64,000 bases of DNA from DATBFG01 sp036558645 (GTDB lineage Bacteria; Acidobacteriota; Terriglobia; Terriglobales; Acidobacteriaceae). Positions 42,459 to 51,324 of the stretch are shown here, one piece after another; positions within the stretch are counted from its first letter, which is position 1; each line of letters begins with the position of its first letter. The stretch spans positions 1 through 64,000 of the forward strand of contig DATBFG010000019.1 of the NCBI GenBank assembly GCA_036558645.1, given 5' to 3'. The translations under genes were made by a program, and so were the position numbers. The notes beneath the pieces are model-generated. The model did not search any database. It saw only the letters and a program-made list of their open reading frames with translations, and had not been told where the DNA came from.

Positions 42459-42641
42459 ATGAACCGTCCTAGTCCAGCAGTTTTCTTTTCAATCTGCGCC
42501 CTCGTTGATTTCGTGTTTGGCTACTTAAAATGGCATACGGTTGGATCGGGCGTCATCGCCGTCATTTGTGGGTTACCTTTGACCGCCTTGCTTTTTCTTG
42601 TTTTCGGGGCTTTTCGGGCAGGCAACGACGATAGAGCCTGA
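42459..42641 (+). CDS. Small two-segment membrane protein
   Basis: 60 residues with two hydrophobic stretches (FFSICALVDFVFGYLKW and VIAVICGLPLTALLFLVFG) and a charged end (RAGNDDRA). ATG at 42459 has no strong ribosome-binding site. The topology and its place as a single unit between elements C and D suggest a real gene, but a chance frame cannot be excluded. Confidence 0.5.
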   Translation: MNRPSPAVFFSICALVDFVFGYLKWHTVGSGVIAVICGLPLTALLFLVFGAFRAGNDDRA

Positions 42642-42644
42642 AAT

Positions 42645-42699
42645 GGTCAATCTGTGTAATCGCGTGTTGTCGCCAACCGGTCAGCGAAGCTTACTCGCT
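42645..42699. repeat. Palindromic element D
   Basis: GGTCAATCTGTGTAATCGCG (42645-42664) aligns with element E, followed by CGCCAACCGG and a stem AGCGA (42683-42687) / TCGCT (42695-42699). It is a degenerate member. Confidence 0.45.
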
Positions 42700-42747
42700 G
42701 TGCGATTCCTTCAGGGCTTCTCAACAGATTATTGAAGGATGATCCAT

Positions 42748-43212
42748 ATGACGCGAACACTGGTTATAGCCGCTCTAGCCCTTACAGCAACTTCGATCGC
42801 CCTAGGGCAGCAGCAGGTCACAAGAAGAGATAACGGAAGCAGCGTCGAGCAGACGATAAGACAGCTTGATAATGAACGCATTCAAGCGCAAATCGGTGCT
42901 GATGCGGTGGTCCTTGATCGCATCTACGCGGATGATTTTATCGGCGTAGGACCAAGCGGCACAGTGAGAACCAAGCCACAGGTGATTTCGGATTTCACAT
43001 CGGGTGATTTGAAGTTTCAGTCTATTACTACTGACGAGGTTCAAGTACGCGTTTATGAAAACACGGCGGTGGAGACTGGCCTCTCAACAATGGTTGGGCA
43101 AGACAAAGGCAAAACCGTTCCCCGAGACACTCGGTTTACCAGGGTATGGGTGAAGCAGCAAGGGCGCTGGCGGTTGGTTGCCAACCACTACTCATTGAGG
43201 GTTACTCAGTGA
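42748..43212 (+). CDS. Secreted NTF2-like (DUF4440-type) protein
   Basis: 154 residues from ATG 42748, eight bases after AAGG; ATG 42739 is too close to that site. Signal peptide TRTLVIAALALTATSIALGQ. Domain: RQLDNERIQAQIGADAVVLDRIYADDFIGV and TRFTRVWVKQQGRWRLVANHYS in parts, the usual DUF4440 pattern. Function unknown; third of its type here. It lies between elements D and E, as a single-gene unit. Confidence 0.85.
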   Translation: MTRTLVIAALALTATSIALGQQQVTRRDNGSSVEQTIRQLDNERIQAQIGADAVVLDRIYADDFIGVGPSGTVRTKPQVISDFTSGDLKFQSITTDEVQVRVYENTAVETGLSTMVGQDKGKTVPRDTRFTRVWVKQQGRWRLVANHYSLRVTQ

Positions 43213-43239
43213 GTTTTGCTGCTAGCGAGTGGTAAATCC

Positions 43240-43311
43240 CCGTTAGCTCCTTGGCCTACGTTTTGGGCCAAGACGGTCAATGAGTGAAATCGCATGTTTG
43301 CGTCAACGACC
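43240..43311. repeat. Palindromic element E
   Basis: CCGT (43240-43243) pairs ACGG (43273-43276) around the stem CTTGGCC (43250-43256) / GGCCAAG (43266-43272), with TAGCTC unpaired on one side. Then GGTC (43275-43278) pairs GACC (43308-43311) around CGCA (43291-43294) / TGCG (43299-43302). Shares CGCATGTTTGCGTCAA with element C and GTCAATGAGTG-N-AATCG with element B. It ends directly at the stop codon of the lactamase-fold gene. Confidence 0.75.
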
Positions 43312-44280
43312 TTATTTCGTAGGCGCCTTCATCACCCCCATCTCGGCGTCTACTTCATCCTCAAAAGCACGGCGTTTGCTTGCGATGAATCGTCTATACC
43401 CCTCCGGGTCAATCCAGGCATTCACGCCTTCAGCTGCCACCCGTTTTTGTTTTCCTTCAAGATCGAAGTATTCAGTATGATGGCCGCCCCAGATGTCCGG
43501 GTGCAGGCTCTCGAGGAAATGAAGCGTGTTGCGATAGTCTTGATTAATACCGGCGTAGGATTCCGGCTGAGCCACTTTGTACCCCGGGTTGAAGCCGGCG
43601 CCGTCGGGAAATACGACTTTGTAAGCCTTTCCCTTCTCGAAAAGAGTCGTGACCCAGGTGGTCGAACCCTTCGTGTGCCCGGGGGTGTGATAAGCCGTCA
43701 ATATCACTTCGCCAAGGCGCACGACATCGCCGTCACGCAGCACGCGGTCAACTTTCACGGGTGGTTGCCCCATGACCTGCCAGTCCTTGCCGTAGTAAAA
43801 ATCACTTTTGCCACCGTCTTCGATCATGGCGACGTCTTCCTGCATGATGGCAATCTGCGCGCCCGTGATTTGCTTTAAATAGGAGAAGGCGCCTGCGTGA
43901 TCTGAATGTCCGTGACCGTTGATGATGATCCTGATGTCCTCGGGCTTGAACCCGAGTGTTTTGATCGATTGCACGATCATTGGGCCAGAGTTGGCTGTCC
44001 CTGAATTCAGAAGGATATTCCCTTCCGTTGTCACAAAAAGCCATGAACTGAGGCCTCTGGTACCGACAAAGTAGAGGGGGCCGACAATGTGGACGGGGGC
44101 TATCGGTTCGTCCCAATGGAGGTATTTGGTTGCAAGCTCGATGAAGAGCTTGTTGTTATTGGCAAGGTCCTCTTTGGTGGGCAGTTTCGTCGGCGAGTCT
44201 TGGGCCCACACTGGGATCATAGTGATCACCAGCAATGCTACGCAGCCTAGAACAACCGCGGCGATTGAATTCAATCTCAT
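43312..44280 (-). CDS. Secreted metallo-beta-lactamase-fold hydrolase, subclass B3-like
   Basis: 322 residues with a signal peptide (SIAAVVLGCVALLVITMIPVWAQ). Zinc ligands HGHSDH (H123, H125, D127, H128), H202 in TPGHTKGSTTW and H267/H268 in WGGHHTEY match the B3 pattern; ILLNSGTANSGPMIVQSIKTLGFKPEDIRII-type wording (seen in pieces) is close to B3 enzymes. Beta-lactam hydrolysis is possible but not shown; many such relatives have other substrates. Single-gene unit between elements E and F. Confidence 0.87.
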   Translation of the reverse strand: MRLNSIAAVVLGCVALLVITMIPVWAQDSPTKLPTKEDLANNNKLFIELATKYLHWDEPIAPVHIVGPLYFVGTRGLSSWLFVTTEGNILLNSGTANSGPMIVQSIKTLGFKPEDIRIIINGHGHSDHAGAFSYLKQITGAQIAIMQEDVAMIEDGGKSDFYYGKDWQVMGQPPVKVDRVLRDGDVVRLGEVILTAYHTPGHTKGSTTWVTTLFEKGKAYKVVFPDGAGFNPGYKVAQPESYAGINQDYRNTLHFLESLHPDIWGGHHTEYFDLEGKQKRVAAEGVNAWIDPEGYRRFIASKRRAFEDEVDAEMGVMKAPTK

Positions 44281-44394
44281 TTTCTGGACCTCGTTCGTTC
44301 AAAACAATCAGCAACTCTGCGAGGAGAACCCATGAGCCTCTAAGAAATAGCTCGCCACTCACGGCACGAAAGTCTAGGTCTCCAGCCAGTGCAA

Positions 44395-44467
44395 GTCAAT
44401 GATGCAACATTGAGTTCGCGTCGTTCTCGCACGGTGGTTAATGTAATATCGCGATTCGCTCATTGAC
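44395..44467. repeat. Palindromic element F
   Basis: An 8-bp outer stem GTCAATGA (44395-44402) / TCATTGAC (44460-44467) encloses ACATT (44407-44411) / AATGT (44440-44444). The 73-base fold has unpaired spacers, like elements B and C. GTCAATGA is the block shared with B and E. Confidence 0.7.
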
Positions 44468-44565
44468 ACCGAAAAGGCAAGGAAAGGCGCAAGCTTGTAC
44501 TATCACCTGATTTCGACACTTGGCCTCCGGTTACTCGTCACCCGGGCAAATGCCGGCGGCTAATC

Positions 44566-44594
44566 TTGACATCTCGCGACCGCGGGACTAGCTT
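44566..44594 (+). promoter_or_regulatory. Candidate sigma-70 promoter for the TPR gene
   Basis: Perfect -35 TTGACA (44566-44571), 17-base spacer and a weak -10 TAGCTT (44589-44594). The expected start point is about 30 bases before ATG 44632. Confidence 0.4.
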
Positions 44595-44631
44595 TCCCCA
44601 AGCCTGATCTGACTTCCCATAGGGGAACCAA

Positions 44632-46269
44632 ATGCGAAACTTCCCCCTCCTCATCCTGGTCTTGGTTGGTATTTCTTCTGGCGCCGCCCAACAACTTCCA
44701 GGAACGAGTGTCGCGCAGGCTGTACAACTCCTGCCAGACCTTGGAAATCATCATCATCCCATCGCTACCAAGAGTCCGGAGGCTCAGAAATTCTTCGATC
44801 AAGGCCTGGCGCTCGCCTACGCATTCAATCGCGCCGAAGCCGCACGTTCATTCCGCCGCGCCGCCGAACTGGACCCTTCCGCCGCTATGCCTTGGTGGGG
44901 AGTCTCTTTCTCGTTAGGTCGACATATGAACATGGACATTGATCAGGATGTCGATGCGGCAGGTGCATTCGCCGCGATTGAAAAAGCCCGCTCTTTGATG
45001 GCGAGTGCCCCCGAGAATGAAAAAGCTTACATTGAGGCGCTCGGGAAACGATGCTCAGGCGTGGCAAATCAAGACGACGCACATTTGGACGAGGAATATG
45101 CCTCCGTCATGCGCCAACTGGCCGCTCGCTACCCGGACGACCTCGATGCCCAAACACTTTTTGCGGACAGTCTTCTCAATCGGCATCGCTACCACTGGTA
45201 TAGCGCAGAAGGGCATCCCGAAGAAGGTTCGGAAGAAGTATTGGGCGTGCTGACGTCCGTAATTCTGCGCGATCCGGACCATTACGGCGCGCACCATTTG
45301 TACGTCCATGAGTTGGACACTTCTCCACATCCTGAGTACGCGCTTGCGAGTGCCGCAACTCTGCACCGGCTAATACCCGGTGCGGGACACCTCGTTCACA
45401 TGAGCGGGCACATTTTCATGAGCGTGGGTGATCTGGAAATGGCAGCTCAGGTCAATGAAGAAGCCGCCGCCGCTGATCGCGAGTTTTTCAAGCGTGCACC
45501 GGCCAGCGATGTCTACCGGTACGGTTACTACTGCCACAACCTGCACTTCATCGTGCGTGCCAGGACAGAACAGGGGCTCTACACGGACGCACGCCGAGCC
45601 GCAGACCTGCTCATTGCCCAGGCCACCGAGGGTGCGTCGTCCATGCTGGATATGTCCGACTACTACTTGCCAAACCGTCTCTTTCTACTGCTCCGCTTCG
45701 CGCGCTGGGACGATGTTCTGGCCGAGTCTGCCCCGGACAGCAAGATGATAATGACCGCAGCTCTCCGTCATTACGCACGAGCACTGGCGTACGCGGGGAA
45801 AGGCGATCGTGCCAAGACCTTGGAAGAACAACGGGCCTTTTCTGCAGCGCGAGCGGCAATCCCGCAGCAGAAGATGTTTCTGTTCAATCCCGCCGATAAG
45901 ATCATGCACATCGCGGCACTGGTTTTGGAAGCGCGCCTCGCAACTAACACCGACTCCGCAATTTCCATTTGGCGCCGTGCCGTGGAAGCCCAGGATGCTC
46001 TCAGTTATGACGAACCGCCAGCCTGGTATTACTGGATACGCCAGTCACTCGGTGCGGCACTTATTCGCAGCGATCACGCCGGCGAAGCAGAACTCGTTTT
46101 TCGCGAAGGCCTGCGCCGCGCTCCACGAAATCCGCACCTTCTCTTTGGCCTTTTGAAGTCTCTCGAAGTTCAGGGAAAATCTTCAGATGCCAGTTGGGTT
46201 CAGCGTGAGTTTGCAGCTTCATGGCGCGGTGGAGATCCGGCCAGTTCACTCCACATCGAAGACTTCTAA
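44632..46269 (+). CDS. Secreted TPR-repeat protein
   Basis: 545 residues; signal peptide RNFPLLILVLVGISSGAAQ. The body begins with HHHPIATKSPEAQKFFDQG, a pattern typical of acidobacterial TPR proteins, then helix pairs such as YAFNRAEAARSFRRAAELDP and FMSVGDLEMAAQVNEEAAAA. Probably periplasmic; function unknown. GGGGAACC lies just before the ATG. It is followed by another secreted repeat protein and a TonB-domain protein on the same strand. Confidence 0.88.
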   Translation: MRNFPLLILVLVGISSGAAQQLPGTSVAQAVQLLPDLGNHHHPIATKSPEAQKFFDQGLALAYAFNRAEAARSFRRAAELDPSAAMPWWGVSFSLGRHMNMDIDQDVDAAGAFAAIEKARSLMASAPENEKAYIEALGKRCSGVANQDDAHLDEEYASVMRQLAARYPDDLDAQTLFADSLLNRHRYHWYSAEGHPEEGSEEVLGVLTSVILRDPDHYGAHHLYVHELDTSPHPEYALASAATLHRLIPGAGHLVHMSGHIFMSVGDLEMAAQVNEEAAAADREFFKRAPASDVYRYGYYCHNLHFIVRARTEQGLYTDARRAADLLIAQATEGASSMLDMSDYYLPNRLFLLLRFARWDDVLAESAPDSKMIMTAALRHYARALAYAGKGDRAKTLEEQRAFSAARAAIPQQKMFLFNPADKIMHIAALVLEARLATNTDSAISIWRRAVEAQDALSYDEPPAWYYWIRQSLGAALIRSDHAGEAELVFREGLRRAPRNPHLLFGLLKSLEVQGKSSDASWVQREFAASWRGGDPASSLHIEDF

Positions 46270-46577
46270 CTGCGCGGGACCCTAACGGAGGCATCTTCTG
46301 CGGATGGCCGGTAACTCAGAGCCTGAGGATCTGGTTGTAGTTGGTGAAAAATCCCTGTAGCACTCCATCAACCCTTCGCGTATCCAACCTCTTTTTACGG
46401 CATGATCTCGGCATTCTAAAAAGCCCGCGCTCGCTATTCCGTCAATGGGCGGTTCCGCCTGCAACTGCACGCAATCCCTCTATTTTCCGTCACAGGTTGC
46501 ACGTCACTATTACGTTCGTAAGCTTGCGGCTGATTATCTTTGGATGCTTGACTTCACCCTTTGCTAGCATCCGTGAC
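46270..46577. other. Intergenic region, nothing assigned
   Basis: 308 bases between the TPR and PD40 genes. An open frame runs through from 46341 in phase with the PD40 gene, but its translation lacks signal-peptide or domain character and the clear signal peptide starts at 46578. No convincing terminator or promoter was seen. Confidence 0.4.
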
Positions 46578-48311
46578 ATGCACAGTATTCGGAAACAGCC
46601 CGTGACGTGGACTGCTTCGATTGCAGTGTTCTTTGTATTTTTGACCAATCTCGCAGCCCCAGGTGCGGATCATCCCAGCGATCGGTCCGCTACGAAGGTG
46701 ACCTCCGTCATCCAGCTTACCCATGATGGTGTGACCAAAACTGGCCTCTTATCGGACGATTCCAATCTCTACATCACAGAACTTCCGACTGGTCAGCACG
46801 TGGTGGCGAAATTTTCGTTGAAGACCTCCGACCAATCTCTCATTTCGAGCAGTCTTGCCAATATCCGAGCTCTCGATATTTCACCCGATGGCACGCGGCT
46901 TCTTGTTTCGCCGATCAACGGCGGCATAAGCGGCATCGAGCTGTGGACCGTCCCTCTGAGCGCCGGTGCTGCATCGAAACTAGGCGATGGCTTTGGTCGC
47001 GATGCGAGTTGGTCTCCGGATGGCAAGCAGTTGGTATTCGGCAAAGGGTCGGCTTTGTATGTAACCAACAATGACGGCAGCGGAGAACACAAAGTCTTTG
47101 CGGCCGAAGGTTCGGTTTTTGCGCCCCATTTTGCTCCAGACGGCAAGCGGATCCGTTTTAACGTCGGCAACGGCGGACAGAATGTAACAACTATTTGGGA
47201 AGTCGGGATCGACGGCGCGAATCCCCGTCCTGTCTTACCCGGCTGGCAATATGCTTCCGCCGCGTGCTGTGGTAACTGGACTGCCGACGGCCGTTACTAC
47301 ATTTTCCAAGTCACGCAGGCTGTCCCGACTCCAGTAACAACACTCTGGGCAATACCGGACACAACGGAAAAGGACGACGCTACTCCGATCGAGTTGACAA
47401 GGGGACCCATGTCTTTTGGCAATGCCTCCCCAGCCCGCGACAACAAAGGAATCTGGGCGATCGGTGTTCAGCCCTCGGCAGAAGCTGTCCAGTACGACCC
47501 CAGCAAGAAAGATTTCGTTTCGCTGCTCTCCGGAGTCTCCGCCACCGATTTGGATTTCTCGTCCGACGGGAAGTGGGTCAGCTATGTGTCCGTGCCGGAC
47601 GGAATATTGTGGAGGTGCAGGGCCGACGGAAGTGACCGTTTGCAACTGACCTCTTCCCCTGAGCGTGTTGCCCTGCCTCGCTGGTCACCAGATGGCAAGC
47701 AGATCGCCTATGTCAGCATGCACCCGGGAAAACCCTCAAAGATCGCCATCATTTCCGCCCAGGGCGGAGCACCTGTGGATCTACTTAAGGAGAATCGTAG
47801 CCAAATCGATGCGAACTGGTCGCCGGACGGAACGCAAATCATGTTCGGCTACTTGCACGCTGCTGAAAAGATCGACATTCGCGTCGTCAATCTCAAGACT
47901 CATGCAGTCAAGATTGTTCCGGGCTCGCAGGGATTATTCAGTCCGCGGTGGTCTCCTAACGGCAGGTACATCGCTGCCATGTCCCCTGATTTCACGAAAG
48001 TCATGCTGTTCGACTACCGCACTCGCAAATGGTCGAACTGGTTGACCGAGCCGGCGGGCGCTGTCAGCTATCCGGTCTGGTCTTCCGACAACGCGTATCT
48101 TTATTTTGACGATCTGGTTACGGACGAGGAGTCGATACGAAGAGTAAAGGTCGGGCAGAACCACACCGAACACGTCTTTACGCTGAACGGAATCGAACGC
48201 TACCCCGGTCCTTTCGGTCTGTGGAGCGGTCGCACTCCCAATGGTGTCTGGATGTTCGCCCGTGACCGCAGCACGCAGGAGGTCTATCAGTTGAGTGTAG
48301 CGTTGCCGTAA
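46578..48311 (+). CDS. Secreted PD40 (TolB-like) beta-propeller protein
   Basis: 577 residues from ATG 46578. The signal peptide is TWTASIAVFFVFLTNLAAPG. PD40 repeats appear throughout: LDISPDGTRLLVSP, ASWSPDGKQLVFG, LDFSSDGKWVSYVS, PRWSPDGKQIAYVS, ANWSPDGTQIMFGY and PRWSPNGRYIAAMS, enough for two propeller-like sets. No kinase or peptidase domain is attached. Extracytoplasmic binding role inferred. An N-terminal extension to 46341 is possible but unlikely. Confidence 0.85.
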   Translation: MHSIRKQPVTWTASIAVFFVFLTNLAAPGADHPSDRSATKVTSVIQLTHDGVTKTGLLSDDSNLYITELPTGQHVVAKFSLKTSDQSLISSSLANIRALDISPDGTRLLVSPINGGISGIELWTVPLSAGAASKLGDGFGRDASWSPDGKQLVFGKGSALYVTNNDGSGEHKVFAAEGSVFAPHFAPDGKRIRFNVGNGGQNVTTIWEVGIDGANPRPVLPGWQYASAACCGNWTADGRYYIFQVTQAVPTPVTTLWAIPDTTEKDDATPIELTRGPMSFGNASPARDNKGIWAIGVQPSAEAVQYDPSKKDFVSLLSGVSATDLDFSSDGKWVSYVSVPDGILWRCRADGSDRLQLTSSPERVALPRWSPDGKQIAYVSMHPGKPSKIAIISAQGGAPVDLLKENRSQIDANWSPDGTQIMFGYLHAAEKIDIRVVNLKTHAVKIVPGSQGLFSPRWSPNGRYIAAMSPDFTKVMLFDYRTRKWSNWLTEPAGAVSYPVWSSDNAYLYFDDLVTDEESIRRVKVGQNHTEHVFTLNGIERYPGPFGLWSGRTPNGVWMFARDRSTQEVYQLSVALP

Positions 48312-48335
48312 GTTTGGGCCGCGAGGGCACACGCC

Positions 48336-48707
48336 ATGATAAAAAGACAACATGTGACCGTTCGGCTGAGCACATTCACGCAGCTACTCGTTCTGCTCAC
48401 CATATTATTCTGCGGCTTGACCAGCCCTCTTGCCTCGCAGACGAAGGAGCAGACCTTTTCTCAACGAAGAGTCATGACGCGGGTAGAACCTGAATACCCT
48501 GAGACTCTGAAGCGACTCTACATCGGAGGAACTGTGCGAGTGGAAGTCGTGGTCGACCCGGACGGCGGCGTCGATAAGGTTCAGTTGCTCGGTGGAAGTC
48601 CGATACTGGGCCAGTCCGCAATGAAAGCGATCAAGCAGTGGAAGTACGCGCGAGCTTCGAGCAGAGAAAAGTTGGTGGTTCTTATTGAGTTCGATCCACA
48701 CTTGTAA
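48336..48707 (+). CDS. TonB C-terminal-domain (energy-transducer-like) protein
   Basis: 123 residues. N-terminal hydrophobic stretch FTQLLVLLTILFCGLTSPL acts as anchor or signal peptide. The rest is a TonB C-terminal fold: RVEPEYPETLKRLYIGGTV, VEVVVDPDGGVDKVQLLGG and SAMKAIKQWKYARASS. It lacks the long Pro-rich spacer of full TonB, so a periplasmic role distinct from classical energy transduction is likely. It lies 24 bases after the PD40 gene. Confidence 0.85.
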   Translation: MIKRQHVTVRLSTFTQLLVLLTILFCGLTSPLASQTKEQTFSQRRVMTRVEPEYPETLKRLYIGGTVRVEVVVDPDGGVDKVQLLGGSPILGQSAMKAIKQWKYARASSREKLVVLIEFDPHL

Positions 48708-48797
48708 GAACCATGCCCAGACGAACCGCCCGCGGTCAGCGCACGGGATAACCTTAATGGCCGGGGTCACTAGCCAAGAACTAGAAACCAGTATTTC

Positions 48798-50414
<1,617 letters not shown>

Positions 50415-50550
50415 GATGATGACGGCCCTCTTCTATTCTCCAGACTGCGGAGAATGGGGTTTGTAGTATGAGAAATGTCAGGATTGAATAACAAAAATTT
50501 GACGAATCTTGAAACAGCTTGATCAGGTAGATCCATTGGATTACGAAAGT

Positions 50551-50847
50551 TCAACTCTTCTTCCACACCCGCCAAAACGAACTCACTCCGAACCACCCGA
50601 ATAGCAAGGTGACGCAGATTGCTAGGATGACCCGACCCAAGCCTGCCTGCCCTGCAAGATATTTCACCAATTCACGCACCAGGGCAGAAGCTGCGACAAC
50701 ACCTAACATCAGGAAAACAAAGCCGGTGACCTCGAGCCAAAGCTGATGAAGCGTCCGGCCGACGTGGCCAAGTGTCGTACGCCCGGCCTGCATCAGCGCC
50801 GTCCACCCGCGGCTTCGCCGCGCCCGCTGCGCGGCTATCCGAGCCAT
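50551..50847 (-). CDS. Small membrane protein of unknown function
   Basis: 98 residues from ATG 50847. A basic N-terminus (ARIAAQRARRSRGW) is followed by two hydrophobic segments (VTGFVFLMLGVVAASALV and ILAICVTLLFGWFGVSSFW) and a KKS end. No family recognised. It is separated by 136 bases from the mutase gene and is divergent from the next gene. Confidence 0.65.
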   Translation of the reverse strand: MARIAAQRARRSRGWTALMQAGRTTLGHVGRTLHQLWLEVTGFVFLMLGVVAASALVRELVKYLAGQAGLGRVILAICVTLLFGWFGVSSFWRVWKKS

Positions 50848-51008
50848 AATGCTCAATTTGCGGGACGTAGAAACGCTTACCATCGTCATCGATTTTACCA
50901 ATGTTCGGGGGTACAATAACCGCGCGGCACGTCACGAAACATTGTGACGACCGACCGCATCCAAGTAAGAGCAGGGGCCGGGTCGACCGACACCGCTAAG
51001 GGGACCGA

Positions 51009-51293
51009 GTGGATCAGCAATTAAAGCAACTCATGAAGGAACTTGGCGAAGCCATTAACGAATCATTGGCCGATTCCGACCAGATCGCAGAAGTCGTCTC
51101 CAAAATTAAAGAAGGTGGCTACGACATCTTCCTGGTTCTCGAAGCCACGATTGGCGTGAGCAAACCGGGCGAAAAGGCCGGAGACAAGCCCTCCATGGTG
51201 ACCACTCTGACGGGAAATCCCGAGCTCAAGGTAAGCGATCAGGACCTGAAGTTCCTCAAGTCCCTGCGTATCAAGATCGACGACCGAACCTGA
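51009..51293 (+). CDS. Conserved hypothetical protein, helical
   Basis: 94 residues; start GTG 51009 after AAGGGGACC. Amphipathic helix DQQLKQLMKELGEAINESLA and the block VVSKIKEGGYDIFLVLEAT suggest a compact helical protein without signal peptide. The C-terminal part (VSDQDLKFLKSLRIKID) could be a second helix pair. Function unknown; codon use and size support it as real. Confidence 0.7.
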   Translation: MDQQLKQLMKELGEAINESLADSDQIAEVVSKIKEGGYDIFLVLEATIGVSKPGEKAGDKPSMVTTLTGNPELKVSDQDLKFLKSLRIKIDDRT

Positions 51294-51324
51294 CCCTCAA
51301 GGCGCTGTAGTCACTAACTCGTTC

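Larger units (their letters stand above)
44281..44631. other. Intergenic region holding element F and a candidate promoter
   Basis: No gene is seen in these 351 bases. It contains element F (44395-44467) and TTGACA (44566-44571) with TAGCTT (44589-44594) at 17-base spacing, a plausible promoter for the TPR gene at 44632. A short TCCCC/GGGGA pairing lies close to that gene's start. Confidence 0.5.

Noticed and set aside
39000..45000. Integron integrase gene
   Set aside because: No tyrosine-recombinase frame with the R-H-R-Y pattern was found in the window, and the attC boxes are not canonical, so I call the elements attC-like only as a hypothesis.
46341..46577. 79-residue N-terminal extension of the PD40 protein
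   Set aside because: A clear signal peptide starts at 46578 and the upstream part has no export or domain features.
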